A DNA stretch of 64,000 nucleotides from Pseudomonas guineae (lineage in GTDB: Bacteria > Pseudomonadota > Gammaproteobacteria > Pseudomonadales > Pseudomonadaceae), in assembly GCF_900113745.1 (NCBI RefSeq), contig NZ_FOQL01000001.1, positions 1,178,001-1,242,000 of the forward strand. Direction: 5' to 3'. A program made the translations under genes and the position numbers. Below, one piece after another: positions 20,298 through 29,704 of this stretch. Each line of letters opens with the position of its first letter. The first letter of the stretch is position 1. Under the pieces are notes generated by a model. The model was not told the origin of the DNA and ran no database searches. It saw only the letters and a list, made by a program, of their open reading frames with translations.

Positions 20298-22475
20298 ATG
20301 TCATCACCTTCGCTGCGCCATTCGCTACGTCGCCTCTGGGCGCAGGACAAATTTAGCTACAGCCTGCGGGTGTTCATCGCCCTCAGCGGGACATTAATGC
20401 TGTGCTGGTCGCAAGGCTGGATGCATGCGCTGATTCCGCTGTTTCTCGGGGTGATCGCTAGCGCCCTGGCAGAAACCGATGACAGCTGGCAGGGCCGTTT
20501 GATGGCACTGCTGGTGACCCTCGGCTGCTTCAGCGCGGCGGCCTACACGGTGGAGTTTCTGTTCCCTTACCCTGGGTTATTTGTCGTTGCTCTGGCGCTG
20601 GCCAGCTTTGCGTTGACCATGCTCGGCGCGCTGGGCGAACGCTACGCCACCCTCGGTTCGGCGACCTTGATTCTCGCGGTGTACAGCATGATCGGTGTCG
20701 AGCAGCGCGGCGGCGCGGCTGGCCTGTGGCAAGAACCGCTGCTGCTGGTTGCGGGCGCGGCCTGGTACGGCGCGCTATCGGTGCTGTGGCATGCGCTATT
20801 CGCCAACCAGCCGGTGCAGCACAGCTTGGCCCGGCTATTTCGTGAACTGGGGCAGTACCTCAAGCTTAAAGCGGCGCTATTCGAGCCGCTGCGCCAGCTG
20901 GATGTGGCTGAGCGGCGCCTGGCCCTGGCCAAACAAAATGGTCGCGTGGTCGCCGCGCTCAATGCGACCAAGGAAATCATCCTGCACCGCGTCGGCAATG
21001 GCCGGCCGGGGCCTAAGGTCAGCCGCTACCTTAAACTGTACTTCCTTGCCCAGGACATTCATGAGCGCGCCAGCTCCTCGCACTACCCTTATAACGAGCT
21101 GGCTGAAGCCTTCTTCCATAGCGATGTGTTGTTTCGCTGCCAGCGCCTGCTAAGCCTGCATGGCGAAGCCTGCCTGCGCTTGGCTCAGGCCATTGAACTG
21201 CGCCAACCATTCGAATACCGCGAGCTGTGCCGCCAGGCGCTAACCGACCTGCACGACTCACTCGAACACCTGCGCCTGCAAAGCAACCCTACCTGGCGCC
21301 ACCTGCTGCGCTCGCTCGGCGCACTGGCCAGCAACCTACGCAGCCTGGATGCGCTACTGGGCAACGCCAGTAACCCCGACGCCATGGCCGAAGAGCAGGA
21401 CAGCAGCCTGCTCGACCGCGAGCCACAGTCACTCAAGGACGTCTGGGAACGCCTGCGCTTGCAGATGACACCCACCTCGCTGCTGTTTCGTCACGCCCTG
21501 CGTCTATCCATTGCTCTGGCCGCCGGATACGGCGTACTGCACTGGATTCATCCAGCCCAGGGCTACTGGATTCTGCTAACCACGCTGTTCGTCTGTCAGC
21601 CGAACTACGGCGCCACCCGGCGTAAGCTGGTGCAACGCATCAGCGGTACCGTGCTCGGCCTGCTGCTCGGCTGGGCGCTGTTCGACCTGTTCCCGAATCA
21701 GTTGGTGCAGGCATTGTTTGCGGTGGTTGCCGGGGTGGTGTTCTTTGCCCTGCGCAGCAGCCGCTACACCCTGGCCACGGCAGCCATTACCCTGCTGGTA
21801 TTGTTCTGTTTCAATCAGGTGGGCAATGGCTATGGGCTGTTTATTCCGCGCCTGGTCGACACCCTGCTCGGCAGCCTGATCGCCGGTCTGGCGGTGCTGT
21901 TAATCCTGCCGGACTGGCAAGGCCGCCGCCTTAATCGGCTTCTGGCCAATACCCTGAGCTGCAACAGCCGTTACCTGCAGCAGATCATCCAGCAGTACGC
22001 CAGCGGCAAGCGTGACGACCTGAGCTATCGCCTGGCCCGGCGTAACGCACACAACGCCGATGCCACGCTGTCGACCGCGCTCGGCAATATGCTGATGGAG
22101 CCGGGGCATTTTCGTAAGCAAACAGATGTCGGCTTTCGCTTTCTGGTGCTGTCGCACACCCTCTTGAGCTACCTCTCGGGCCTCGGCGCCCACCGCGGTG
22201 AGGCTAGCCTGAGCAGCAGCGACCACCCACTGCTGGCCAGCGCCAGCCAGTTAGCTGCCAGCCTGGACGAGATTGCCAGCTGCCTGCATGACGAGCGTCC
22301 GGTGGCGATTCACAGCGATGCGGAAGAGCAGCTAGCCAGCGAGCTGGAAACACTCAGCGACGAACTGGATGACCCGCATCGGCTGCTACAGACCCAGCTG
22401 GCGCTGATCTGCCGACAGCTCGGGCCACTGCGCACCCTCGCCGCGCACCTGCTTAGGCGCCAGGATCAGGATTAA
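20298..22475 (+). CDS. yccS: YccS-family (FUSC) inner-membrane protein
   Basis: 725 aa from ATG 20298 (a TTG directly before is in frame). It has two clusters of transmembrane helices (about 25-165 and 390-540), each followed by a long cytoplasmic segment, the layout of the FUSC/aromatic acid exporter superfamily. Recognisable stretches are FIALSGTLMLCWSQGW at the N-terminus and YWILLTTLFVCQPNYGATRRKLVQRISGT in the second half. Its function is unproven; family membership suggests efflux of organic acids or envelope maintenance. Confidence 0.88.
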   Translation: MSSPSLRHSLRRLWAQDKFSYSLRVFIALSGTLMLCWSQGWMHALIPLFLGVIASALAETDDSWQGRLMALLVTLGCFSAAAYTVEFLFPYPGLFVVALALASFALTMLGALGERYATLGSATLILAVYSMIGVEQRGGAAGLWQEPLLLVAGAAWYGALSVLWHALFANQPVQHSLARLFRELGQYLKLKAALFEPLRQLDVAERRLALAKQNGRVVAALNATKEIILHRVGNGRPGPKVSRYLKLYFLAQDIHERASSSHYPYNELAEAFFHSDVLFRCQRLLSLHGEACLRLAQAIELRQPFEYRELCRQALTDLHDSLEHLRLQSNPTWRHLLRSLGALASNLRSLDALLGNASNPDAMAEEQDSSLLDREPQSLKDVWERLRLQMTPTSLLFRHALRLSIALAAGYGVLHWIHPAQGYWILLTTLFVCQPNYGATRRKLVQRISGTVLGLLLGWALFDLFPNQLVQALFAVVAGVVFFALRSSRYTLATAAITLLVLFCFNQVGNGYGLFIPRLVDTLLGSLIAGLAVLLILPDWQGRRLNRLLANTLSCNSRYLQQIIQQYASGKRDDLSYRLARRNAHNADATLSTALGNMLMEPGHFRKQTDVGFRFLVLSHTLLSYLSGLGAHRGEASLSSSDHPLLASASQLAASLDEIASCLHDERPVAIHSDAEEQLASELETLSDELDDPHRLLQTQLALICRQLGPLRTLAAHLLRRQDQD

Positions 22476-22597
22476 ACCGCCCATGCCGCCTCGCGCTGTG
22501 CCAGGCGGTGCATGATGCGCCACTCGATCGCGCGGGATCGCGGCCCTGCCCTGACGCTTTTCCGCTACCCTGCACAGCTGTCCACACAGTGCCCGCC

Positions 22598-23080
22598 ATG
22601 AACAAGACTGAACTGCTGCAACAGGTGCTCAAGCGCCTTGAAGATGACCACTTGCAAGCCCAGCAGGCGGCATTAACCGCCTACGAAACCGCCACCGCCA
22701 AAGAGAACATCGCCGAGAACAAATACGACACCCTCGGCCTGGAAGCCTCCTACTTGGCTACCGGCCAAGCGCGTCGGGCGGCAGCCATTCGCCAGACCCT
22801 GACGAACTGGAAACAGCTGGTGCTGCGTACCTTTGACCCACAGCTGGGGATTCAACTCGGCGCCCTGATCGCGCTGAGCGATGACGAGGATAGGCATCAA
22901 TGCCTGCTCCTCGGCCCAGACGGTGCGGCCATGAAGCTGCAGCAGGACGGCCAGACGGTGCAGGTGATTGGCCCACAAGCGCCGCTAGGGCAACTCTTGC
23001 TCGGCAAGGGCGTCGACGATGAGATCACCTTGCGGGTGGCCAGCGGCGTGCAACTGTTGGTGATTCTGTCGGTCGACTGA
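22598..23080 (+). CDS. GreA/GreB-like protein
   Basis: 160 aa from ATG 22598; the open frame extends 30 codons upstream through low-quality sequence, and NKTELLQQVLKRLEDD is the natural start. The N-terminal half is an alpha-helical coiled coil (about 5-75, rich in Gln, Ala and Glu). The C-terminal half contains VIGPQAPLGQLLLGKGVDDEITLR, which resembles the FKBP-like C-terminal domain of Gre factors that bind RNA polymerase. It may modulate transcription elongation through the secondary channel. The acidic tip residues of GreA/GreB are not clearly placed, so transcript cleavage activity is uncertain. Confidence 0.72.
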   Translation: MNKTELLQQVLKRLEDDHLQAQQAALTAYETATAKENIAENKYDTLGLEASYLATGQARRAAAIRQTLTNWKQLVLRTFDPQLGIQLGALIALSDDEDRHQCLLLGPDGAAMKLQQDGQTVQVIGPQAPLGQLLLGKGVDDEITLRVASGVQLLVILSVD

Positions 23081-23127
23081 TAGCGGCTATAACTTAAGAG
23101 CCGCCCCGCACACCTCAGGAGACCGCC

Positions 23128-23361
23128 ATGTACCCGCAGACGCATGATCTTGCCAGCCTGTTCAAGCAACTCGGCTTGGCTCATGACGAAGCCGCCATTG
23201 AGCGCTTTGTCGAGCAACACTCGCCTCTGGCAGAAAACTGCAAACTCGCCGATGCGCCCTTTTGGGACAAAGCCCAATCAGCTTTTCTACGTGAAGAGAT
23301 TCGTGAAGATGCTGACTGGGCCGAGGTGGTTGATCAGCTCAACCTAATGCTGCGGGGCTAG
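23128..23361 (+). CDS. DUF2789 family small protein
   Basis: 77 aa, with CAGGAG seven to twelve bases before the ATG. The all-helical sequence YPQTHDLASLFKQLGLAHDEAAIERFVEQH with PFWDKAQSAFLREEI matches the Pseudomonas DUF2789 family. The function is unknown. It follows the Gre-like gene by 47 bases, and its 3' end overlaps the convergent protease gene by 18 bases. Confidence 0.85.
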   Translation: MYPQTHDLASLFKQLGLAHDEAAIERFVEQHSPLAENCKLADAPFWDKAQSAFLREEIREDADWAEVVDQLNLMLRG

Positions 23362-23868
23362 CAGCGTGCCGGTCGTACCGGGCAACTCGCGCCACGTCAG
23401 ATAAACCCGCAGGTCGAACTCCAGCTGGTGGTAGCTGGGCAGCATGTGTTCGCACAACTTGTAAAAGGCCTTGTTGTGCTCGGCCTCCTTCAGGTGCGCC
23501 AGCTCGTGCACCACGATCATCTGCAGAAACTCCGGCGCCGCCTCGCGAAACAGTGAGGCCACGCGTATTTCTTTCTTCGCCTTGAGCTTGCCACCCTGCA
23601 CCCGCGAGATCGCCGTGTGTAAGCCGAGGGCGCGGTGGGTCAGGTCGAGGCGATTGTCGTAGAGCACCTTGTCGATAGCCGGGGCATTGCGCAGGTGTTC
23701 CTGCTTAAGGCCCTGGATATAGGCATACAGCGCCTTATCACTCTGAATACCATGCCGGCCGCTGTAAGAGCGCGCTAAGTAATCACCCAGGCGCTGCTCG
23801 GCGATTAGCTGGCGGATTTTATCTTGCAGCTGGGCGGGGTAGGCTTGCAGATATTTAAGCGGGGTCAT
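23344..23868 (-). CDS. YgjP-like (WLM/DUF45) zinc metallopeptidase
   Basis: 174 aa from ATG 23868; a TTG seven codons upstream is in frame. The signature HELAHLKEAEHNKAFY supplies the HExxH zinc motif with the third His five residues on. The C-terminal YHQLEFDLRVYLTWREL is also typical of the family. It is probably cytoplasmic, with unknown substrate. It converges with the DUF2789 gene with an 18-base overlap. Confidence 0.85.
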   Translation of the reverse strand: MTPLKYLQAYPAQLQDKIRQLIAEQRLGDYLARSYSGRHGIQSDKALYAYIQGLKQEHLRNAPAIDKVLYDNRLDLTHRALGLHTAISRVQGGKLKAKKEIRVASLFREAAPEFLQMIVVHELAHLKEAEHNKAFYKLCEHMLPSYHQLEFDLRVYLTWRELPGTTGTLLAPQH

Positions 23869-23958
23869 GATCGATGTAACAGGGCGCAATAAGGCCGACG
23901 ATTATGCCGTAAGCCGCGCCGACTAGGGCGGCGGCTTTTAGCACTAACGATCCCGTGT

Positions 23959-25059
23959 TTATTGGCTGGGCACTACGCGCAGTAAACGCCCCTTGGCGTT
24001 GTCGGTCAGTAAATACAAAGCGCCATCCGGACCGCCACGGACATCGCGTATACGTTCGCCAAGTTCCTCGAACAGCACCTCCTGCCCCGCCAGCTTGCCG
24101 TTATGCAGCCGAATACGTCGCACGCTGCGCTCGGCCAGGGTCGAGGCGAACAGGTCGCCCTGCCACTCGGGAAACAACGCACCACGGTACTGAGTCAGGC
24201 TCGACGGAGCCACCGAAGGCGTCCAGTGCAGCAACGGTTGTTGCAAGCCTGGCAGCTCAGTGTAAGGTGAGATTTGCGCGCCGCTGTAGTCGATACCGTA
24301 GGTAATCAGCGGCCAGCCATAGTTAATGCCCGGCTCGATCAAGTTCAGCTCATCGCCACCGCGTGGGCCGTGCTCGTGGCTGTATAGACGCTTTAGCTGG
24401 TCGTCATAGACGATGCCCTGCACATTGCGATGGCCGAAGCTGTAGATCTCCTCGGCAACCCCGGCCTGACCCCGCAACGGGTTGTCTTTAGGAATGCTGC
24501 CATCGCGATTAAGCCGCACAATTTTGCCCAAATGATTGCTCGTGTTCTGCGCTTGCTCACGCCAGTCAAAGCCATCGCCTAAGGTCAGCACCAGGGTGTT
24601 GTCCGGCAAAAAGGCCATCCGCCCGCCGTAATGCGCAGCGCCCTTCTTAGCCGGCAATGCGCTGAACAGCACCTGCACATCCTGTAACTGCCCATCAACC
24701 AAGCACGCCTTAGCCAGGCGGGTGTTGTTAGCCTCAGCGGTGCCGTAGGCGTAGCTCAGGTAGAGCTGCTGATTGCTGGCGAAGTCAGGATCAAGCATGA
24801 CCTCCATCAGCCCCGCCTGCGCAGCGACAAAGCCCTTAGGCACACCGCCGACAGGCTGCGGGTTGAGGCTGCCGTCCTGCTCAATGATGCGCAGGCGACC
24901 CACTCGCTCAGTCACCAGCATGCGTCCATCCGGTAGGAAAGCCAGCGACCACGGGTGTTCCAAGCCGCTGGTAACAGTTTCGATGCGGTAATCCATGGCG
25001 TGTACCAGGCTGCTACCGAGCAGGCCAAGCAATAATAGAGCACGGGACGTCTTCAACAT
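23959..25059 (-). CDS. PQQ-dependent aldose sugar dehydrogenase (YliI-like)
   Basis: 366 aa periplasmic quinoprotein that oxidises the C1 hydroxyl of aldoses. The signal peptide ends LVHAMDYRIETV. Six-bladed beta-propeller features of the glucose/sorbosone dehydrogenase family are present: GLEHPWSLAFLPDGRMLVTER at the N-terminus, GGRMAFLPDNTLVLTLGDGFDWREQAQ, SFGHRNVQGIVYD, SHEHGPRGGDELNLIEPGINYGWP and GGPDGALYLLTD. The catalytic His of the family is expected in the LGDG/SFGHRN region. Soluble PQQ must come from elsewhere; there are no pqq genes in the window. Confidence 0.92.
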   Translation of the reverse strand: MLKTSRALLLLGLLGSSLVHAMDYRIETVTSGLEHPWSLAFLPDGRMLVTERVGRLRIIEQDGSLNPQPVGGVPKGFVAAQAGLMEVMLDPDFASNQQLYLSYAYGTAEANNTRLAKACLVDGQLQDVQVLFSALPAKKGAAHYGGRMAFLPDNTLVLTLGDGFDWREQAQNTSNHLGKIVRLNRDGSIPKDNPLRGQAGVAEEIYSFGHRNVQGIVYDDQLKRLYSHEHGPRGGDELNLIEPGINYGWPLITYGIDYSGAQISPYTELPGLQQPLLHWTPSVAPSSLTQYRGALFPEWQGDLFASTLAERSVRRIRLHNGKLAGQEVLFEELGERIRDVRGGPDGALYLLTDNAKGRLLRVVPSQ

Positions 25060-25089
25060 GACACGGGCCTTTTCATCGAAGTGGATAAG

Positions 25090-25545
25090 TCAGGATTGCG
25101 CAGGCGCGACAGGGCGCCTCAGCATGGCAAACAACAGCGCACCCAGGCTGCCACTGGCCATTAGCCCGGCGGTGCCAGCCAGGCTGCGATTGGCGGCAAT
25201 CAGCGTCGGCATCGGCAGCAGCGCATTGGCTAACGTCAGTGCCGACCACACCGCTAGCGCCCCCGCCAGGGCAAACACCAGCCAGCGGCCAGCCGGCCAG
25301 TTACGCGCAAGCCGTACCGCCAGCGGTAAGGCAAAAACAAAACCGCAGATGACCAGCACCGCGAAAGTCGGGCTAAAACCCAACAGGTCCAGGCCGGTGG
25401 TGTGCAGTCGCACCATCAGCGGTATCGGTGCGCCGAGGGCCTGCAAGTTAGCCAGATTGAACTGCGTCTGCAGTACAGCGCCCAGTACGCTCGTGAGCAG
25501 GACAGCCAGAAGGAAGTGCAGCAAAGTGCGTGATTTGCTCGGCAT
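25090..25545 (-). CDS. Hypothetical integral membrane protein
   Basis: 151 aa from Met 25545 (another Met four codons upstream is possible). It has four likely transmembrane helices: about 8-26, 49-70, 83-105 and 122-140. I see no cytoplasmic domain and no family motif. It lies 30 bases upstream of the sugar dehydrogenase gene on the same strand, so the two may be co-transcribed. No function is proposed. Confidence 0.75.
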   Translation of the reverse strand: MPSKSRTLLHFLLAVLLTSVLGAVLQTQFNLANLQALGAPIPLMVRLHTTGLDLLGFSPTFAVLVICGFVFALPLAVRLARNWPAGRWLVFALAGALAVWSALTLANALLPMPTLIAANRSLAGTAGLMASGSLGALLFAMLRRPVAPAQS

Positions 25546-25832
25546 GCAGGCGGACATCCAGAAACGACAGTGGCCCGAGTATGGACCCGCACGCCGAACG
25601 GCATGTGCCCGGTGTTTTACATGGTTTTACCAAACCGCTGGACAGACCCGATAGGCGCGGGCACAGACGTGTAACTGAATGTCTACCGCCTACCTGTGGG
25701 GCAATTCGCCAGCACAGCAACGCACACTGAATACCCCTGCCACGCCGCACCCGGCTCCTACACTGCTCACCGCACGGTTCAATCCGCGCTATGCACACCC
25801 GATCAAACGCTGTATTCAGCGCGCCCCACATA
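25546..25832. other. Gene-free stretch upstream of the membrane protein gene
   Basis: About 290 bases between the fba terminator and the membrane protein gene. It should hold the minus-strand promoter for the membrane protein and sugar dehydrogenase genes, but I find no convincing -35/-10 pair. No ORF here has plausible coding character, and I see no repeat. Confidence 0.4.
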
Positions 25833-25864
25833 GCAAAAAGCCCCGCATCAGCGGGGCTTTCAGT
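25833..25864 (-). terminator. Intrinsic terminator of the fba operon
   Basis: On minus: GAAAGCCCCGCTGATGCGGGGCTTTTTG. The stem is AGCCCCGC/GCGGGGCT with a short TGAT loop and a T tract, 13 bases past the fba stop. Confidence 0.92.
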
Positions 25865-25876
25865 ACAGCAACAGGC

Positions 25877-26941
25877 TTAGTTGACCTTGGCGGCCAGCTC
25901 ACCCTTGGCATAACGCTGGAACATGGTTTCCAGGTTCATCGGTTTGATCTTCGAGGCGTTGCCGGCAGTACCAAAGGCTTCGTAACGGGCGATGCAGATG
26001 TCGCGCATGGCGGTTACGGTGGCAGCAAAGAACTTACGCGGGTCAAACTCGCTCGGGTGCTCGGCCATCATGCGGCGCATGGCACCGGTAGAGGCCAGGC
26101 GCAGGTCGGTGTCGATGTTGACCTTACGCACGCCGTACTTGATGCCTTCGACGATTTCTTCAACCGGCACACCGTAGGTTTCTTTGATGTCGCCACCGTA
26201 CTGATTGATGATCGCCAGCCACTCTTGCGGTACCGAGCTGGAGCCGTGCATCACCAAGTGAGTGTCTGGGATACGCGCATGAATCGCCTTGATGCGGTCG
26301 ATGGCGAGGATGTCACCGGTAGGCGGCTTAGTGAATTTATAGGCGCCGTGGCTGGTGCCAATGGCGATGGCCAGGGCGTCGACCTGGGTCTGCTTAACGA
26401 AGTCAGCGGCTTCTTCAGGGTCAGTCAGCATCTGGCTGTGATCGAGCACGCCTTCGGCGCCAACGCCATCTTCTTCACCGGCCATGCCGGTTTCCAGGCT
26501 GCCCAAGCAACCCAGTTCACCTTCCACCGACACGCCGCAGGCGTGGGCGAAGGCGACAGTTTGTTGGGTTACGCGCACGTTGTAGTCGTAGTCGGCCGGG
26601 GTTTTGCCGTCTTCTTTCAACGAACCGTCCATCATCACCGAGCTGAAGCCCAGCTGAATGGAGCGCTGGCATACATCAGGGCTGGTACCGTGGTCCTGGT
26701 GCATGCACACCGGGATATGCGGGAACTCTTCGATGGCCGCGAGGATCAGGTGACGCAGGAACGGCGCACCGGCGTATTTACGCGCACCGGCGGAAGCCTG
26801 GACGATCACCGGGGAATCGGTCTTGTCGGCCGCTTCCATGATCGCGCGCATCTGCTCGAGGTTGTTGACGTTAAAGGCCGGCACGCCGTAGCCGAATTCG
26901 GCGGCGTGGTCGAGCATCTGGCGCATGCTGATAAGTGCCAT
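25877..26941 (-). CDS. fba: Class II fructose-1,6-bisphosphate aldolase
   Basis: Reversible cleavage of fructose 1,6-bisphosphate; in Pseudomonas it works mainly in gluconeogenesis. It is 354 aa from ATG 26941 (GGGAGAAAG upstream). The open frame extends 33 codons further, but that part is not conserved-looking. Zinc and active-site motifs: [33 protein letters not shown] and the C-terminal [15 protein letters not shown]. It belongs to the Calvin-cycle subtype that Pseudomonas uses. It is last in the order tktA-epd-pgk-lipoprotein gene-fba. Confidence 0.96.
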   Translation of the reverse strand: MALISMRQMLDHAAEFGYGVPAFNVNNLEQMRAIMEAADKTDSPVIVQASAGARKYAGAPFLRHLILAAIEEFPHIPVCMHQDHGTSPDVCQRSIQLGFSSVMMDGSLKEDGKTPADYDYNVRVTQQTVAFAHACGVSVEGELGCLGSLETGMAGEEDGVGAEGVLDHSQMLTDPEEAADFVKQTQVDALAIAIGTSHGAYKFTKPPTGDILAIDRIKAIHARIPDTHLVMHGSSSVPQEWLAIINQYGGDIKETYGVPVEEIVEGIKYGVRKVNIDTDLRLASTGAMRRMMAEHPSEFDPRKFFAATVTAMRDICIARYEAFGTAGNASKIKPMNLETMFQRYAKGELAAKVN

Positions 26942-26979
26942 GGTGTTCTTTCTCCCGGTGGGGGTCGTTAATCGTGCAA

Positions 26980-26998
26980 GCCTGCCGCAGGGGCAGGC
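26980..26998. other. Short GC-rich hairpin upstream of fba
   Basis: GCCTGCC, five-base loop, GGCAGGC between the lipoprotein gene and fba. It has no T tract, so it is more likely an mRNA hairpin (partial stop or stability element) than a full terminator. Confidence 0.4.
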
Positions 26999-27051
26999 GC
27001 TATTCAAGTCATTCAGATCAGGGGTAAGCCTGGCCTGCATTCAATGGGTTA

Positions 27052-27372
27052 CTAAGGTGCCTTACAGCCACGACCAATCAGGTCATCGTTAGCCGTCCAA
27101 TAGACCAGCCCTACCTCAGCCTTGGTATGAAAGGACAGCACACCATCGCTGTACAGCGCACCCGAACCGGAGACTTCCTGCTTCAGGTGATAAACGCTAT
27201 CGCCGCCATTGAGGCGCACATCAACGGACTCGCCATTGCGATCAGCCACACGCCAGAGCACTTCGGCTTGGCTGTCGCACACCCAGCGCGTCCAGGTTTC
27301 CGACTGAGTCGGCTGACTGGCGCACGCACCAAGCAGACTGAGCAACGCCAGCAGGCTGATCGGCTTAACCAT
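27052..27372 (-). CDS. MliC-like lipoprotein (C-type lysozyme inhibitor family)
   Basis: 106 aa. The lipoprotein signal has its lipobox cysteine at 17 (LLGAC). The mature domain carries the MliC pattern: [15 protein letters not shown] near the N-terminus, a [18 protein letters not shown] loop, [12 protein letters not shown], and a C-terminal Cys (GRGCKAP) likely to pair with the first Cys. The predicted role is lysozyme inhibition at the outer membrane, by family only. It overlaps the pgk stop by eight bases, so it is embedded in a glycolytic operon, an odd place for it. Confidence 0.72.
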   Translation of the reverse strand: MVKPISLLALLSLLGACASQPTQSETWTRWVCDSQAEVLWRVADRNGESVDVRLNGGDSVYHLKQEVSGSGALYSDGVLSFHTKAEVGLVYWTANDDLIGRGCKAP

Positions 27373-28528
27373 TGGCGCGTTGTTCCAGCATGTCTACGGC
27401 CGGCAGTACCTTGCCTTCGACGAACTCGAGGAACGCGCCACCACCGGTGGAGATGTAGCTGATCTGCGCACCAATACCGTACTTGTCGATGGCCGCCAGG
27501 GTGTCACCACCGCCGGCGATGGAGAACGCCGGGCTTTCGGCGATGGCCTGGGCCAGCACCTTGGTGCCGTTACCGAACTGGTCGAACTCAAACACACCGA
27601 CCGGGCCGTTCCACAAAATAGTTTTTGCCGACTTAAGCAACTCGGCGAACTGCGCGGCTGTCTGCGGGCCGATATCCAAAATCATATCGTCTTCAGCCAC
27701 ATCGGCGACCAGTTTGACGGTGGCTTCAGCGTCTTCGGCAAAGGCCTTGGCGACCACCACGTCCACCGGCAGCGGCACGCTGACCTTGGCTGCGATGGCT
27801 TTTGCCGTCTCCAGCAGATCTGCTTCATACAGCGACTTACCGACCGGGAAACCGGCCGCAGCGAGGAAGGTGTTAGCGATGCCGCCACCGACGATCAGCT
27901 GGTCGCAGATCTGGCTCAGGCTGTTGAGCACATCGAGCTTGGTCGACACCTTGGAGCCGGCGACGATTGCCGCCATCGGCTTAGCCGGGTTACCTAGGGC
28001 CTTGCCCAAGGCGTCTAGTTCAGCGGCCAGTAGCGGGCCGGCGCAGGCGACTTTGGCGAATTTAGCCACGCCGTGGGTCGAGCCCTCGGCACGGTGAGCG
28101 GTGCCGAAGGCGTCCATCACAAACACGTCGCACAGGGCGGCGTATTGCTGGGCCAGCGCATCGCTGTTTTTCTTCTCGCCGCTGTTAAAGCGCACGTTCT
28201 CGAACAACACAATTTCGCCGGCTTTAAGCTCAACACCGCTGAGGTAATCAGCCAGCAATGGCACTTCACGACCGAGCGCCTTGCTCAAGTAATCCGCCAC
28301 CGGCTTAAGGCTATTTTCTGCGCTGAACTCACCCTCGGTCGGACGACCCAGGTGCGAGCAGACCATCACGGCTGCGCCCTTCTCCAGCGCCAGCTTGATG
28401 GTCGGCAGGGAGGCGAGGATGCGCGCGTCGCTCTTCACCACGCCGTCTTTTACCGGCACGTTGAGGTCTTCGCGGATCAGCACGCGCTTACCGGCGAGGT
28501 CGAGGTCGGTCATCTTCAAAACGGTCAT
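27365..28528 (-). CDS. pgk: Phosphoglycerate kinase
   Basis: 387 aa enzyme interconverting 1,3-bisphosphoglycerate and 3-phosphoglycerate with ATP. It has the N-terminal signature [26 protein letters not shown], the nucleotide-binding [23 protein letters not shown] and the C-terminal [13 protein letters not shown] and [10 protein letters not shown] motifs. Start ATG 28528 lies four bases after the epd stop. Length and motifs are complete. Confidence 0.97.
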   Translation of the reverse strand: MTVLKMTDLDLAGKRVLIREDLNVPVKDGVVKSDARILASLPTIKLALEKGAAVMVCSHLGRPTEGEFSAENSLKPVADYLSKALGREVPLLADYLSGVELKAGEIVLFENVRFNSGEKKNSDALAQQYAALCDVFVMDAFGTAHRAEGSTHGVAKFAKVACAGPLLAAELDALGKALGNPAKPMAAIVAGSKVSTKLDVLNSLSQICDQLIVGGGIANTFLAAAGFPVGKSLYEADLLETAKAIAAKVSVPLPVDVVVAKAFAEDAEATVKLVADVAEDDMILDIGPQTAAQFAELLKSAKTILWNGPVGVFEFDQFGNGTKVLAQAIAESPAFSIAGGGDTLAAIDKYGIGAQISYISTGGGAFLEFVEGKVLPAVDMLEQRANG

Positions 28529-28532
28529 AGCA

Positions 28533-29585
28533 TCAGTCCTTCACGGGGGCTGTAGTCAGAGAAAGAAAATGTTCGGCGACATCGAGCATGCGGTTGGCAA
28601 AGCCCCACTCGTTGTCGAACCAGGCCAGCAGGTTGACCAGTCGCGGTCCGGAGACGCGCGTCTGGCTGCCGTCGACGATGGCCGAATGCGGATCATGGTT
28701 GAAGTCACAGCTGGCGTGCGGCAGCTCGGTGTAAGCCAGCAAGCCTTTGAGTGGGCCCGCCTCGGCCGCCTGACGCAGCACGGCGTTGATCTCGGCTGCC
28801 GAGGTGTCGCGAGCGGTCTGCAGGGTGATATCCAGACACGACACATTCACCGTCGGTACACGAATGGCCTTGGCCTGGATGCGTCCGCTTAGTTCCGGCA
28901 ACAAGCGCTCGATACCACGGGCCAGGCCAGTGGACACCGGAATCACCGACTGAAAGGCCGAACGTGTGCGGCGCAAGTCTTCGTGGTGATAGGCGTCGAT
29001 CACCGGCTGATCGTTCATCGCCGAATGAATAGTGGTGATCGATACGTACTCGATGCCCACCGTTTCATTAAGCAACTTGAGCAACGGCACACCGCAATTG
29101 GTGGTGCAGGAGGCGTTGGATACCAGGCGCTCGCGACCGGTCAGGTTGGCCTGATTGACCCCGAACACCACGGTAGCATCGATATCTGCTTCGCCGGCCA
29201 TCGGTTGCGACAACAGCACCCGCGGCGCACCAGCGTTGATAAAGCGTTGGGCATCGGCACGCGTGGTGTACTGGCCGGAGCACTCCAGTAGCAGGTCGAT
29301 ATCCAGCGCAGCCCAGTCAACCCCTTCCGGAGTCGCCTGACGCAGTACTTTTACGCAGTCGCCATTGATGTGCAGACAGTCTCCATCGACCCTCACTTCG
29401 CCAGGAAAACGGCCATGGGTGGAGTCGAATCGGGTCAGGTATTCAATACTGGCCTGATCGGCCAAATCATTCAGTGCAACGATTTCCAGATGCGCACCCG
29501 CACCGCGCTCATGCAGCGCACGCAGCACGCAGCGGCCGATACGGCCGTAGCCGTTGAGGGCAATTCGATAGGGGCGCTTAGGCAT
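28533..29585 (-). CDS. epd: Erythrose-4-phosphate dehydrogenase (GapA-like)
   Basis: 350 aa from ATG 29585 ([18 protein letters not shown]). NAD-binding fold plus catalytic Cys in SNASCTTNC. Compared with classical GAPDH, the context (between tktA and pgk) and the sequence around [22 protein letters not shown] point to Epd, which oxidises erythrose 4-phosphate for vitamin B6 synthesis; some activity on glyceraldehyde 3-phosphate cannot be excluded. The C-terminal [14 protein letters not shown] is typical of the superfamily. A palindromic element separates it from tktA. Confidence 0.88.
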   Translation of the reverse strand: MPKRPYRIALNGYGRIGRCVLRALHERGAGAHLEIVALNDLADQASIEYLTRFDSTHGRFPGEVRVDGDCLHINGDCVKVLRQATPEGVDWAALDIDLLLECSGQYTTRADAQRFINAGAPRVLLSQPMAGEADIDATVVFGVNQANLTGRERLVSNASCTTNCGVPLLKLLNETVGIEYVSITTIHSAMNDQPVIDAYHHEDLRRTRSAFQSVIPVSTGLARGIERLLPELSGRIQAKAIRVPTVNVSCLDITLQTARDTSAAEINAVLRQAAEAGPLKGLLAYTELPHASCDFNHDPHSAIVDGSQTRVSGPRLVNLLAWFDNEWGFANRMLDVAEHFLSLTTAPVKD

Positions 29586-29608
29586 GGCGATCTCAATGGT
29601 GGATGCAG

Positions 29609-29702
29609 GCGTAGGGTGGGTTAGCCGCGCAGCGGTGTAACCCACCATGAACGTTGATGGGTATCGCTGCGCTCAACCTGCGCGGCTCGACCCATCCTAC
29701 GC
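29609..29702. repeat. 94-base intergenic element with imperfect terminal inverted repeats
   Basis: The ends GCGTAGGGTGGGTTAGCC and (reading inward from the other side) GCGTAGGATGGGTCGAGCC are near-identical inverted repeats of about 25 bases that continue into GCGCAG. An inner GGTGGGTTA/TAACCCACC palindrome forms a sub-stem. It starts three bases from the tktA stop and lies between tktA and epd. The core GGTGGGTTAGCC recurs at 47660-47691, which points to a dispersed family. Confidence 0.7.
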
Positions 29703-29704
29703 AC

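Noticed and set aside
25679..26971. 430-codon open frame on plus across fba
   Set aside because: Antisense shadow of aldolase; begins in the intergenic region and crosses the fba terminator.
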